A DNA stretch of 64,000 nt, taken from NCBI GenBank assembly GCA_037447655.1, contig JBBHKE010000930.1, positions 105,001-169,000 of the forward strand, given 5' to 3'. The position numbers and the translations under genes are program-made. The stretch comes from Zygnema cylindricum. Taxonomy: Eukaryota; Streptophyta; Zygnematophyceae; Zygnematales; Zygnemataceae. Of this stretch, positions 43,872-54,549 are shown one piece after another (position 1 is the first letter of the stretch; every line of letters begins with the position of its first letter). The notes under the pieces are model-generated. The model was not told where the DNA came from. It saw nothing but the letters and a program-made list of their open reading frames with translations, and made no database searches.

Positions 43872-44896
43872 TGTAGAATTTAAAGGCTATTTTAGTATTT
43901 TATAGGTTGTGTAAAATGCATAAAAAAGTAGAGGCAGTCTGCCTCTAACTCCTCTCTCCAACTCCCACACTTGTCGCTATCACTGAAAGTTGGAGAGGGA
44001 GATAGAGCCATGGCCGCCTATGCTATCTAGATGTAGACACACTTTAGATTGGTAGATTTACCAAAATAGTTATTGACGAACCCTGGATTTGAACCTGGTA
44101 CCTACCGTCCGTCAAAGCTGCCTGTAGCCGGTAGCCTTAGCCAATTAGACTAGAATAAATTTATAGGGTTTGATAAATAGATAAATCTGTACACGTAGGC
44201 TATTTCATTTAACATAATATTTGGACATAGAAACAATTTGTAATGTACGACATACAGAATAGTCGAAACGGATACCACGCAATTTGTTTTGAAGGCGAAA
44301 CAAATATCGCGCAAGTATTTATGACGGCTACGATTGAAATTCGTTTTAATCGGACGGCCGCGAAGCATGCCGAGATCGTGGAATAGTTTTTCGGCGGTTT
44401 GCGGTCAACGTCACATCGAATGACACGTGGCAGAACCATATTGGAATACGGCATCTCCAGGGATTTCAGGATCAAATCCAAAAATGACATGTGTCGACTT
44501 ATTGGCCATGTCGTAAAATGGCCGTACAAAAAGTACACCGGCACCTGTACGTTTATGTACGATACAGAATTATGATTCGTGCCGTACTTTAGTAGATAGA
44601 GTTTTAGAGAGAGATAGGACTTAGAAAAATTTCATAGATTGGACCCTCTCTTCTAGAAAGCTTCTATACAAAAGGTCAACTTTGACCCTTCATAACTTAC
44701 TGCTCAGGGGAGCAAATTCAGAGATTTTTTTTGCTATCGACTCAAAGGAGTCTTCCCTTCAGAGGGTGAAGATGGTCAGAGTTTTTGTCTCCAACGGTGG
44801 TAGTTATTTTTTCTGAAACACAAAGGGGTCACGGTTATCTTAGAGGCTTCGTGTGAGCTGCCTACTCTGAGGACCTACGGAGGTCTCAGAGTTACA
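43872..44896 (+). repeat. Copia LTR (subfamily A)
   Basis: 1025 bp, TGTAGAATTTAAAGGC...GGTCTCAGAGTTACA. The antisense tRNA-like block has a perfect A box (44141-44152) and B box (44086-44094). The W-box palindrome is at 44674-44687. The downstream sequence (GATGGTATAAGC) slightly resembles a primer site, but no gag follows. Confidence 0.85.
44083..44153 (-). other. tRNA-like block in LTR (A box and B box)
   Basis: TAGTCTAATTGG and GTTCAAATC on the minus strand, both exact consensus matches with the same spacing as at 30288-30358. Confidence 0.7.
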
Positions 44897-45288
44897 GAGT
44901 GATGGTATAAGCATAAAAAGCATACACACTTCCAAGCAGCAAAAATATTCTATTGAAAAATAGTAGTGTAAGAACAAAAGTGTGTCGAAGTATGTATACC
45001 TATGCAGGTTACTTTAAATCGTTAACAACCCAATTAGGATTAAATATAATTTTTGATATTAACTTTTTATAGCTCTAACAATGCTAACGGATAAGTTTCT
45101 TTCGAAACTTTTTTATTTTACTATTGTAAAAGAAATGCCAATTTTCACATTGTCATACATCCTCGTGTTTATGGAAACATCTAAATACACTATGGATTGC
45201 TATTAATGTTAGACACACTAAATCAACTCCCCTTTCTTTTTCCTATCTCGCTTGTTTTTCTCCCCCGTCCCTCTCTCTTGTTGTCACT

Positions 45289-45291
<3 letters not shown>

Positions 45292-45330
<39 letters not shown>

Positions 45331-45350
45331 TTCTATCTATTCTCTCTCCC
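45292..45350. repeat. CT microsatellite
   Basis: About 15 CT units at 45296-45326 within a longer CT-rich stretch. Confidence 0.85.
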
Positions 45351-45365
45351 TCTTTCTAATTGCCT

Positions 45366-45527
45366 GTTCATATATTGTTGGTTCACATATTGTCGGTTTA
45401 TATATTTTCTCTTCATACATTGTCGGTTCGTACATTTGCAGTTCATATCTTGCAGGTTCATATGTTGTAAGTTCACATCTTGTCGGTTCGTACATTGTCG
45501 GGTCACATATTATGAGTTATTGTTCAG
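45366..45527 (+). repeat. 15-bp in-frame tandem repeat
   Basis: About ten copies of GTTCATATATTGTCG-like units. The 15-bp period keeps one frame open, coding a five-residue repeat (YIVGS, HIVGL, YIFSS, YLAGS, YVVSS, HLVGS). The frame begins at 45197 inside the CT tract. No family is recognised and expression is doubtful. Confidence 0.7.
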
Positions 45528-45782
45528 CTTGAATATTCTTACTCACGTCTACACACTTTCCAACAACAACCATAAAGTGTTTGCGTTAGGGTCACATACG
45601 CATCATAAACTCTTTCAAACTGCTATAGTGAACTAATGCACGCTACAAACATCTACACATTTTGTGTCGTTTTCATAAATCAACCCCAATTTAAAACAAA
45701 AAAAATGCAATGATATATTATTACTGCTTATATATTTCACGACTTAGCAACGTACTTGCATGTAATGTGAATTGTAAATCAA

Positions 45783-46077
45783 CAACAATAATAATATATC
45801 CCTCTATTAATATCCGTTATATACGAATTACAATATTTGTTAATCTTTCATTTGATATGTATTTTTAGGCATCAATTGAGGTGGGATGGCAAACGCGTAC
45901 CTTTTCCTTTTTTTATCTTGTGATGTTAAATCAAAAACAATAATAATATATCCCTCGATTAATAACCGTTTCTTACGAATTACAATATTTCACAATCTTT
46001 TATTTGATATGTATTTTTGGCATCAATTGGATGGCACACGCGTACCTTTTCCTTTTTTGCTCTTGCGATGTATGTTA
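45783..46077. repeat. Two-copy direct duplication, about 147-bp unit
   Basis: ACAATAATAATATATCCCTC...ATTTGATATGTATTTTTAGG...ACGCGTACCTTTTCCTTTTT is repeated at about 45783-45928 and 45930-46077 with moderate divergence. Confidence 0.75.
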
Positions 46078-46499
46078 AGGCATCAATTTTGCACAGACAA
46101 CACATGGGAACATGGGTCGTGGTCGTAAGGGACATCTCGTTTTGGGTCGCGCGGACGTACAGACACTGCCGCGCGCGCACAAAGATATCGCCTATTTAAG
46201 GTTTTAAACACGACAGCCAAAGGTCTATAATTTTTAATCGAAAAAACCTATTTTTTATTTTGTATTTTTTCTCTTGACAGTTGTAATACACTCTTCATGG
46301 GAACAAAACCATAGGGTGATATGATCAGCTTAAAGTGTTTTTTTTTACGATATTGTCGGTGGTCGTTCGTAGATAGTGGCGGGTGGCAACGTTACATAAC
46401 GCCATCGGTACGGCAGTCCGTATTCCGGACGGTCGCACGGCAACGTTACATTGTGCCAGGTACGGCGGTATGTACTGTTAACAGGCTACGAGGTAGAAT

Positions 46500-46875
46500 T
46501 ACGCTAGCGGGGGGCAGCGTAGAATAAAGCCAGTTGGCGGCAGCGTAGAATCACACCACCGAGCGGCAGCGTAAAATTATGCCACCGAGCGGCAGCGTAG
46601 AATTACGTCACTGAGCGACAGCGTAGAATTACGTCACAGAGCGGCAGCGTAGAATTACGTCATCGAGCGGCAATATAGAATTACGCCACCGAGCGACAAC
46701 CTACAATTACGCCACCAGGCGGCAGCGTAGTATCACGTCAACCGGCGGCAGCGTAAAATTACGCCACCAAGCGGCGGTGTATGATCCGCCACCACGCGGC
46801 AGCGTAGAATTATGTCGGCCGACGACAGTGTAGAATTATGCACCGCGCGGGGGGCATTGTAGAATATTGCCACGG
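46500..46875. repeat. 26-bp minisatellite, GCGGCAGCGTAGAATTACGY
   Basis: About 13 head-to-tail copies of GCGGCAGCGTAGAATTACGC followed by CACCGA. They are most regular at 46530-46700 and drift toward both edges, where units such as GGCAACGTTACAT (about 46385-46455) may be older relatives. GC-rich against AT-rich flanks. Confidence 0.85.
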
Positions 46876-47363
46876 TACGGCGGTTTGTACCGCGACGGGC
46901 GGCAGCACTACATCATGCCCGCGGTACGGCTATGTGACGTAAATAAAATTGAGACAAACACGACGCCTATATAAGGGTTTCCCGGATGGTGAACAACGTT
47001 CTCTTATTTATATACTGATATTTGTTAACGCCAAAAGCGATTCGCGGTGTAGATTCTACCGCGATTCTCGAAGGGTTCAGGCGCAAACGACGACCGTTCG
47101 ATATTCTTTGGGTCCGATATTCATCCGCGACGCGATCGATGTATTCTATCCTGTACTGTAGCTAGCTAAGTGGAACCTTCTACATGACGTGTGGAATTGG
47201 TACACTTTAACGACATAGATAGGCGCTTCGAAGGACAAACCAATGATTTTGGTACAGGTTGAAGACGCCATGTGACACCGGACAAGGTGGACGCGAATCC
47301 ATCAAAATCCAACATACAATATTTGAAGGAACATATTCAGGCGATGTGCCCATATGATAAAGT
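46876..47363. other. Intergenic DNA, no gene seen
   Basis: Contains one MITE-end motif, GCGATTCGCGGTGTAG (about 47037). Nothing else is recognised. Confidence 0.4.
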
Positions 47364-48417
47364 TGTAATATTGAGACCTCCATAGGTCCTCAAAGTAGGC
47401 GGCTCACACGAAGCCTCTAGGATAACCCTGACCCTTTTGTGTTTTAGGGTTTTTTTGTTTTAGGGCAAATATAAATGCCACCCTGACAGACAAAAAATCT
47501 GATCACTTTCATCCCTATGAAGGGAAGACCCACTTGAGTCTATAGAAGAAAGAATATCTGAATTTGCTCTTCTGAGCACTAAGTTATGAAGGGTCAAAGT
47601 TGACCTTATGTACAAAGGCTCTCTGAGAGAGAGGGTCCAATCTATCAAATTTTCCTAAGTCTTATCTCTCTCTAAAACTCTATCTACTGAAGTACGACAC
47701 CAATCATAATACTGTATCGTTCATAAAGGTACAGGTGCTGGTGTACTTTATGTAAGACCATTGTACGACATGGCCAATAAGTCGACACATGTCACTTTTG
47801 GATTCATTTCTGTAATCCTCAGAGATGTCGTAATCCAATGTGATTGTGCCACGTGGCAATTGATGTGATCTCGACAGCAAATCGCCGAAAACATATTTCA
47901 CGATCTTGGCATGCTTGATGGCCCTCCGATTAAGCCGGATTATAATCGTGGCCGTCATAAATACTTGCGCAATATTTGTTTCGTATTAGAAACAAGATGC
48001 GCAGTATCCGTTTTGAAGGTTCCGTACGCCGTACATTACAAACTGTATCTATGTCTAAATATCCCGTTAAATGAAATAGCCTACGTGTAAACACTTAAAT
48101 AGCCACCAAACCTTATATCGTGTAACCTTGATCTTAAACTAATTGGCCAAGTCAACCAGCTATAGGTTACCCTAAGGGTTGGCAGTTACTAAGTTCAAAT
48201 CCTCAATCCGTCAAGATCTATTTTGGTAAAATCTACCAACCTAATGTCTGTCCCCGTCGGGATAGCATAGGCAGCCATGGCTGTATCTCCCTCTCCAACT
48301 TTTAGTGACTGCGACAAGTGTGGGAGCTGGAGAGAGGAGTTAGAGGCAGACTGCCTCTGCTTCTTTTCTGCATTTTACAAAACCTAGAAAATACTAAAAT
48401 AAGCTTTGATTTCTACA
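47364..48417 (-). repeat. Copia LTR (subfamily A), minus orientation
   Basis: Reverse complement runs TGTAGAAATCAAAGC...GTCTCAATATTACA. Its B box GTTCAAATC (48193-48201, plus strand here) is perfect; the A box (near 48138) is weaker. The W-box palindrome is at 47592-47605. It is the 3' LTR of the minus-strand pol remnant to its right. Confidence 0.83.
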
Positions 48418-48430
48418 CTCCCCTTATTTT

Positions 48431-49193
48431 CTAGTCACTCTTTATTTTAAGACCACACTTCTCTCGGCAGAAAATTAGTTTAGGGGAAGGCGCAGGTTTG
48501 GTTATCATATCTGCTACCATTTCACTATCTGGTTTATACTCCAAACTGATTATCTTGTTTTCTACTTTCTCCCTAACAAAGCCAAGTCTAATGTCCATGT
48601 GTTCGGCTTTAAAGTGATGTTTAGGATTGGCAGAAATGGCAATGGCAGCCTGATAATCACACAACTCATTTTGGACACCACTCTTAAGATGACCAAGCTC
48701 ACCAAGCAAAGACTTGACCCACATTAGTTCTTTTACAGCAGAGCAAGAAGCCATGTACTTTGCCTCCGTGGTGGACTGAGGAATGACCTTTTGCTGCTTG
48801 TTGCTCCTGCAGCAAGCCCCATCACCCACATACAATACATATCTAGATGTGCATCTCCTCATAAGAGCATCCCCATAGCTGGCATTACTTCAAGTGGTGA
48901 TTTTAGTATTGTTCCCATCCAAATACAACCATAGATCCCTAGTCCCTATGAGATATCTAAGGACTCTCTTAGCTGCATCCGAATATTTTTTAGTGGGAGC
49001 ATTCAGACTCCTACGTTGTACTCCTACGGCTGTGGCTATCTCCGGACAGGTACAATTCATGAAATATATTAGGCTGCCCACTAGTTGTCTATAAGGGATG
49101 GTGTGCATAAATCTTTTCTCTTCCGGGCCTACTTCATCATCTAAGATTATTATTCCCTCTTCCACACTCCCCTCACTTCCTTTCTTCAATTCC
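48431..49193 (-). pseudogene. Copia RNase H remnant
   Basis: Reads from ELKKGSEGSVEEGIIILDDE through IPYRQLVGSLIYFMNCTCPE, RYLIGTRDLWLYLDGN, MRRCTSRYVLYVGDGACC, AKYMASCSAVKELMWVKSLL and LCDYQAAIAISANPKHHFKA to the usual end GLKIKSD, then the polypurine tract. A frame break lies near 48880. It is cut at 49193, where a plus-strand Copia derivative begins. Confidence 0.85.
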
Positions 49194-50292
49194 TGTTGAG
49201 TTTTATGTATTTTCTAGGTGTGTATTGGAAAAGTAAATAGAGTGTTGGAAAAAGGTAATTAATAGTTCATTTCTATATTTTAGTTAGAATGTAAAGAGAG
49301 AGAAAGAGAGGATCAAAGGCAAGCCATGGCTGCTGCGTCATTTACAAAAAAGGCAGAATGAATTAGAAGGTATTTTACTAGTTTTAGCAAAATAGTGCTT
49401 CTGGCCGGATTTGAACCGGGTTCTGCAGAATATTTTGTAAACCTACGACTTATCCATTAAGGAAATAACGAAATGATACACATGATATGTTTCACGCATA
49501 TATATATCCATTGATCTAAAGGACTAATTCGTAGCACACTTACGAAAACGTGCATGAATCAATTCATGCATGGAAGCGAATCGACGCCATATAAATACAA
49601 TTGATCGGACGACCACCATTACGGCCGCCATCCACAATAAGCTTACGGCGGCCTTTGGGGTTAGCCTCACGCGGTGCCACGTGGCGCCACATTATTTGAT
49701 ATTGGAGAAGATGGGAGGAGGAACCATGACTCCCGATTTGGCAGATGTCACCTTGTAGACCATGTCGTACAATGGCCGTACAATAAGTACATCGCCCATC
49801 ATACCTTCTTGTACTATATAGTGTTCCTATTGGAATAGGGTTTAGTAGTAGGTATTCGTGAGTAGGTAGACCAAGACTTAGTGATATTTAAGTACCTCTC
49901 TCTAAGAGAGCTTGTAACTATAAAGGTCATCTTTGACCAACCATAACTTAATGCTCGAGTGAGCAAATTCAGTGATTCTTTTTGCTGCGGACGCACGTGA
50001 GTCCAAGCTACACAGAGGTGTAGTCGGTCAGAGTCTTTGCGTGCCAAGGTGGCACTTATTTAGTGGGAAAGTCAAAGTGGGGAATATTGTCCAAAACACA
50101 TATTCAAGCTTTGCATTCTCTGGTGGAACTGAGCACACAGAAGGTCTTCTCTTCACAGGGTGAATGTGTATTGGGATTTTGATTGTCAAGGGATCATTCA
50201 TTTGGGTTTATATCAACTTGGAGTTGGCACTATCTAGATTATCTTCTTTTAGATATGTGAATTCTGTGTGTAATGGAGCCCATAGAATTTCA
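49194..50292 (+). repeat. 5' LTR of non-autonomous Copia
   Basis: TGTTGAGTTTTATG...CCCATAGAATTTCA, 1099 bp. Antisense B box GTTCAAATC at 49408-49416 inside CCGGTTCAAATCCGG, a 4-bp T-stem. The W-box palindrome has one change (49925-49938). Confidence 0.85.
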
Positions 50293-50296
50293 AGTT

Positions 50297-51155
50297 ATGG
50301 GCCCACCATCTAGGGTGCCTATGTTCGATGGAACAGACTTCACTTATTGGGAGTTTACGATGGAGGGATTGCTTTTCGAAAAGCATTTGTAAGGAATTGT
50401 TTCGGGGCAAGTGAGGTGTCTGCCACCCGGCTTTGGTGGAACTCATTATGGAGAATCATTTGGGGCTTCCTAAAAAACCAACTGGAGTTCAGATGTTAGA
50501 GAAATTGAAGGGAAAATCATTGCCATGGAAGGGAAAAAAAGGGAGAAGGATAAAGAGACACCTATGGTGAGGGGAGCTAAGCTCTTCGCTACAGCTCCAC
50601 TTGGAGGAGTTATAAGTAAACTGAAGAAAATGATAGTAAAATTTGGGAGTATAAAAACACTATAGCAAAACATTTCATACTTAGATATGTGTCTAAGTCC
50701 ATAGCTATCACTCTTTTAAGTCTAACTAAGTCTTCGGAAATCTGGGAAACACTAAGTCAGATTTATAAGAGTGAGATTATTCAGAGGTAGCAGTTAGTAA
50801 AACAAGAAATAGGGGCCTATGTTTATAAAGGCGGTAGCATGATAGAGTATTGCAATGATATTGCTACGTTATATGTTGAGCTTGCTAGTGCGGGATGTGT
50901 AGAGACTGAGAAGAGAAAGATTAATACACTACTCATGAAACTCCCACATGTGTATGAAAACATCATTTATCGTATGCAGGCAATGGGTGGCTCCTCATAG
51001 ACTTGGAGCTTTACCATGGGGATAATTCTTGTGAGGGAAAGCACTTTGGAGCTTCGTAGGGGAAGTGACAGGGTGAATACATTTACAACTGGTGGTGATT
51101 AGCGGAAGCGTGATGAGAGGAACGGCGGTGACGAGCTGTAGCGTGATGAGAGGAA
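50297..51155 (+). pseudogene. Copia gag, N-terminal part
   Basis: ATG four bases after the LTR opens MGPPSRVPMFDGTDFTYWEF, typical of plant Copia Gag (FDGT-xx-YW). Stops accumulate after FEKHL. Later recognisable pieces are IYKSEI-like and LLMKLPHVYENIIYRM (the UBN2-type Gag region). It is interrupted at 51155 by a solo LTR and resumes at 52346. Confidence 0.75.
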
Positions 51156-52345
51156 TGAAACTCTGAGACCTCCATTGGCCCTCAGAGTATGCAGATCCAA
51201 AAGAAGCAAATCTAGATAGTGCCGACTCCAACTTGATATAAACCCAAATGACTGACCCCTTGACAGTCAAAACCCCAATATAGATTCACCCCTGTGAAAT
51301 AACACTTTCTGCGTGCTCAGTTCCACCACAGAATGCAAAGTTAGAATATGAGATTTGGACACATTCACACACTTTGACTTTCCCTTAGAAATACAGCCAC
51401 CCTGGCAGACAAAATCTCTGACCGACTACATCCCTGTGTAGCCTAGACTCCCCTGAGTCCGTAGCAAAAAGAATCACTGTAAATGGTCAAGTAAATTGAT
51501 AGTTATGGCTGATCAAAATTTGCCATTTATACAAGGTGCTCTCTGGGAGAGACAACTATCTACCCAAAATTTTCTGAGTCCTATTCCCCCTCTAAAACTC
51601 TATCTATTGAAGTACGGCACCAATCAAATTACTGTGTCGTACAGAAAAGTACAGGTGCCGGTGTACTTTCTGTACGGCCATTGTACAACATGGCCAAATT
51701 GTCGACACGTGTCATAGCCGGATTTGTTTCCGCAATCTCCGGAGTCGCCGCAATCCAACATTGTCGCGCCACGTGTCACATTACGTGGCGATGGCTGAAA
51801 AACGCCAAAAGTACATGTTCCGTGATCACGACACCTATCGTGGCCGTCCGATCAAACCGGATACAATTTTAGTCGTTGAAAATACGCGCGCGATATTTGT
51901 TTCGCGTTCGAAACAAATGCGCGGTATCCGTTTCATAAAATACATTAAATCGTACTCCGTACTATACAAAACTGTATCTATGTATTGCGTATCTATTTTT
52001 CGTTATACGAACTAGTCTACGTGTACGAATATAAATATCTGTCAAACCTAATGTACTCTAGCACTGGCGCTAGTCATAATGGTGAAAGCTAACGGCTGAT
52101 TAGGCGGAAGAAAGGTACCAGGATCGAATCCTGGGTCCGTCAATCATTTTAGATAACTTTATCAAAGATTGGCCTTCCTGTCCTCTTTGGACAGCCTAGG
52201 CATCCATGGATCCAACTCCTCAAGTCTTCAGTGACTGCGACAAGTGTGGGGACTCGAGTGAAGAGTTAGAGGCAGGCTGTCACTGTCCCCTTTTTGCCTT
52301 TTATATTTACAAACTCTAGACCTAGAAAATACTTAAATTTCAACA
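51156..52345 (-). repeat. Solo Copia LTR with perfect 5-bp target duplication
   Basis: Minus orientation, TGTTGAAATTTAAG...GTCTCAGAGTTTCA, 1190 bp. AGGAA flanks both sides (51151-51155, 52346-52350), which fixes the true LTR ends of this family. It lies within gag. It carries the clearest tRNA-like T arm. Confidence 0.9.
52068..52143 (+). other. tRNA-like block in solo LTR
   Basis: TAGTCATAATGG (one mismatch to the A box), then CCAGG-ATCGAAT-CCTGG, a perfect five-pair T arm with B box GATCGAATC (52122-52130), then GTCCGTCA, like a 3' acceptor strand. The 5' side lacks a matching GACGGAC, so it is not a complete tRNA. Confidence 0.7.
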
Positions 52346-53425
52346 AGGAAGAAAGACGAAGGTAAACCTTATCGGAACTTTGGTGGAAAGAGAGGGAGAG
52401 GAAAAGAAAGCGGAGCTTTGAAAAAGGGGGTTTGCTTCTTTTGTAGGGAACCGGGTCATTATATGGAGGGATGCCCTTGTTTGGAAGAACTTAGAAGTTG
52501 GAATGTGGATGAGGAGGAAAAAAGGGAAGAGCAAAAAGAGGATAAAAAAATCTTAGAGCTTCTCCACATCGGTAGAATAGAGAAGAGAGAAAAGTACACA
52601 GAAATTCCACGAAAGCAACAGTGTGCTTTTGGAGGTATAAGGGAAGTAAAGGGAAGGGAGGTACTTAAAAGAGTTAGACATGATGTGGATGTCAAGAAGT
52701 ATAGAAAGTCAGATCCAGAATCTATAATTGAAAAATGGAAAGATAAAAATAATGAGGATAATTTTATAGATATTTTGGAAACAGAAAAACGGTCAGAAAA
52801 GGATACTTCAACGGATTCTGAGGAAAGGGGAGAAGTAAATCTAGAGGGGGTTTTAAATGATAAGGGAGAAGAGGAATATTTAATGAAAGGTTTAGGGGAG
52901 GAGAAATATTTATTGAGAATAAAAATAGAAAGTGATAGCGGAAAGAATTCCATGGGAGAGAGTGAGGAAAGTTCTGAAAATGGGGTGAGTATCATGGATA
53001 AAAATATGAGTAGGGAAGACGTAGATCTTATGAGGAACTTATTGAAGACACTTGTTTTTTGGGAAAATTTGGGGGGTAATGGATTTGACATCACTAATGG
53101 GAGTGATGGCATTTATGAAGATGTGCCTGTAAAAGGGTTAGCATTCAGGTATGCGTTACAGATTGGAGAAGGGGCTGGCTGTTTGAATTGCAAGAGGGAA
53201 ATTGGATTTAGTGTGGATGGAAAACAGACGAGGTGGATAATTTTTTTTCTCGAATACATGAAAAATGACATGCAAAATAAAATGTGTGATGTAATTATTA
53301 TTTCAGCTCCTCTAATACACTTCTTTAAATACGAGGGTACTCACTTAAAGTTTTATGAGGAGAAAAGAAAGAAGAAAAAGAAAAGGAAAAAAAAATGTGT
53401 TTTGTGGGAGTTGAAAAGAAAGTAG
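52346..53425 (+). CDS. Chimeric Copia ORF: Gag zinc knuckle fused to an RNase H-like tail
   Basis: The frame is open from the solo-LTR junction to the stop, 360 codons. The N-terminal part is Gag: basic GGKRGRGKESGALKKG, then a perfect CX2CX4HX4C knuckle, CFFCREPGHYMEGC. IPRKQQCAFGGI matches IPRKQKCAFGGL before the protease in the copy at 63.2 kb. A long acidic Glu/Lys/Ser-rich middle follows. The end aligns with the Copia RNase H tail, though strongly diverged: LGGNGFDITNGSDGIYED against LGGKNNDITTWSDASYGD, MCDVIIISAPLIHFFK against LCDYQAAIAISANPKHHFK. Protease, integrase and RT are absent. Staying open while its relatives are riddled with stops is notable. The first ATG in frame is inside the knuckle, so it was probably read as part of Gag before the solo LTR inserted. 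Function unknown. Confidence 0.6.
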   Translation, partial: RKKDEGKPYRNFGGKRGRGKESGALKKGVCFFCREPGHYMEGCPCLEELRSWNVDEEEKREEQKEDKKILELLHIGRIEKREKYTEIPRKQQCAFGGIREVKGREVLKRVRHDVDVKKYRKSDPESIIEKWKDKNNEDNFIDILETEKRSEKDTSTDSEERGEVNLEGVLNDKGEEEYLMKGLGEEKYLLRIKIESDSGKNSMGESEESSENGVSIMDKNMSREDVDLMRNLLKTLVFWENLGGNGFDITNGSDGIYEDVPVKGLAFRYALQIGEGAGCLNCKREIGFSVDGKQTRWIIFFLEYMKNDMQNKMCDVIIISAPLIHFFKYEGTHLKFYEEKRKKKKKRKKKCVLWELKRK

Positions 53426-53443
53426 ACTAGAAAATAAGGGGAG

Positions 53444-54549
53444 TGTTGAAATTTATGTATTTTCTAGGCCTGTATTGGAAAAATAAATGGAGTGTTGGAA
53501 AAAGGTAATTAATAGTTCACTTCTATATTTTAGTTAGAATGTAAAGAGAGAGAATGACAGGACCAGAGGCAGGCCATGGCTGCTGCGTCATTTAGAAGGA
53601 GGTAGAATGAATTAGAAGGTATTTTACTAGTTTTAGCAAAATAGTGCTTCTGGCCGGATTTGAACCGGGGTCTGCAAAATACTATGTAGACCTACGCCTT
53701 ATCCATTAAGCAAATAACGAAATGATACACATGAAATGTTTCACGCATATATATCTATTGATCTAAAGGACTAATTCAGAGCAGACTAACGAAAACGCGC
53801 ATTAATTAATTCATGCATTGAAGCGAATCGAAGCCGTATAAATACAACTGATCGGACGGCCACCATTACAGCCGCCACCCACAATAAGCTTTCGATGGCT
53901 TTTGGGTATAGCCTCACGCGGTGCCACGTGGCGCCACATTATTTGATATCGGAGAAGATGGGACGGAGAATACAAGAGCGAATCCGGATAGGACATTTGT
54001 TGACTTATTAGCCATGTCGTACGATGTCCGTACAAAAGGTACACCGGCATTTGTACCTTTATGTACTATACAGTAATGTGATTGGTCCGTACCTCAGTAC
54101 TAGAGGGTTTAGAGAGGGGTTTAGGACTTAGAATATTTCGAGTAGGTAGCTGACTCTCCCAGAGAGCACCTTGTATAAATGGCAAACTTTGTCCAGCCAT
54201 AACTATCAATTCAGTTGACCAAATTCAGTGATTCTTTTTGCTACGGACTCAAGGGAGTCCAAGCTACACAGGGGTGTAGTCGGTCAGAGTTTTTGCCTGC
54301 GTGGGTGGCTGCATTTCTAAGGGAAAGTCAAAGTGGGTAATGTTATCCTAAACTCATATTCTAACTTTGCATTCTGTAGTGAAAATGAGCACACATAAAG
54401 TCTTATTTCACAGGGGTGAAGCTGTAATGGGGTTGTGATTGTCAAGGGGTCAATCATTTGGGTTTATATTAACTTGGAGTCGGCACTATCTAGATTAGCT
54501 TCCTTTGGACCTGCGAATTCTGTGTGGCAATGGAGCCCATAGAATTTCA
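53444..54549 (+). repeat. 3' LTR of non-autonomous Copia
   Basis: TGTTGAAATTTATG...CCCATAGAATTTCA, 1106 bp, preceded by AATAAGGGGAG. Antisense B box GTTCAAATC at 53657-53665. The W-box pair has decayed (GGCAAACTTTGTCC). It joins directly to pol sequence of another Copia. Confidence 0.85.

Larger units (their letters stand above)
49194..54549 (+). mobile_element. Non-autonomous Copia element with internal deletion
   Basis: The LTR pair 49194-50292 and 53444-54549 is far more alike than to other LTRs (shared GTGTTGGAAAAAGGTAATTA, TAGTTAGAATGTAAAGAGAG). The interior keeps gag (split by a solo LTR) joined to an RNase H-like tail; protease, integrase and RT are gone. It is inserted in a minus-strand Copia on the left. 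The right flank is a different Copia, and no matching target duplication is seen, so a rearrangement happened after insertion. Confidence 0.75.

Noticed and set aside
44897-44925. GATGGTATAAGC as a primer-binding site after the LTR at 43872-44896
   Set aside because: Only a partial match to TGGTATCAGAGC, not followed by gag and absent at the two junctions that do have gag.
52459-53112. 217-codon minus-strand Ser/Leu/Phe frame
   Set aside because: Exact antisense of the Gag/RNase H-like ORF; its composition is that of complemented Glu/Lys/Asp codons.
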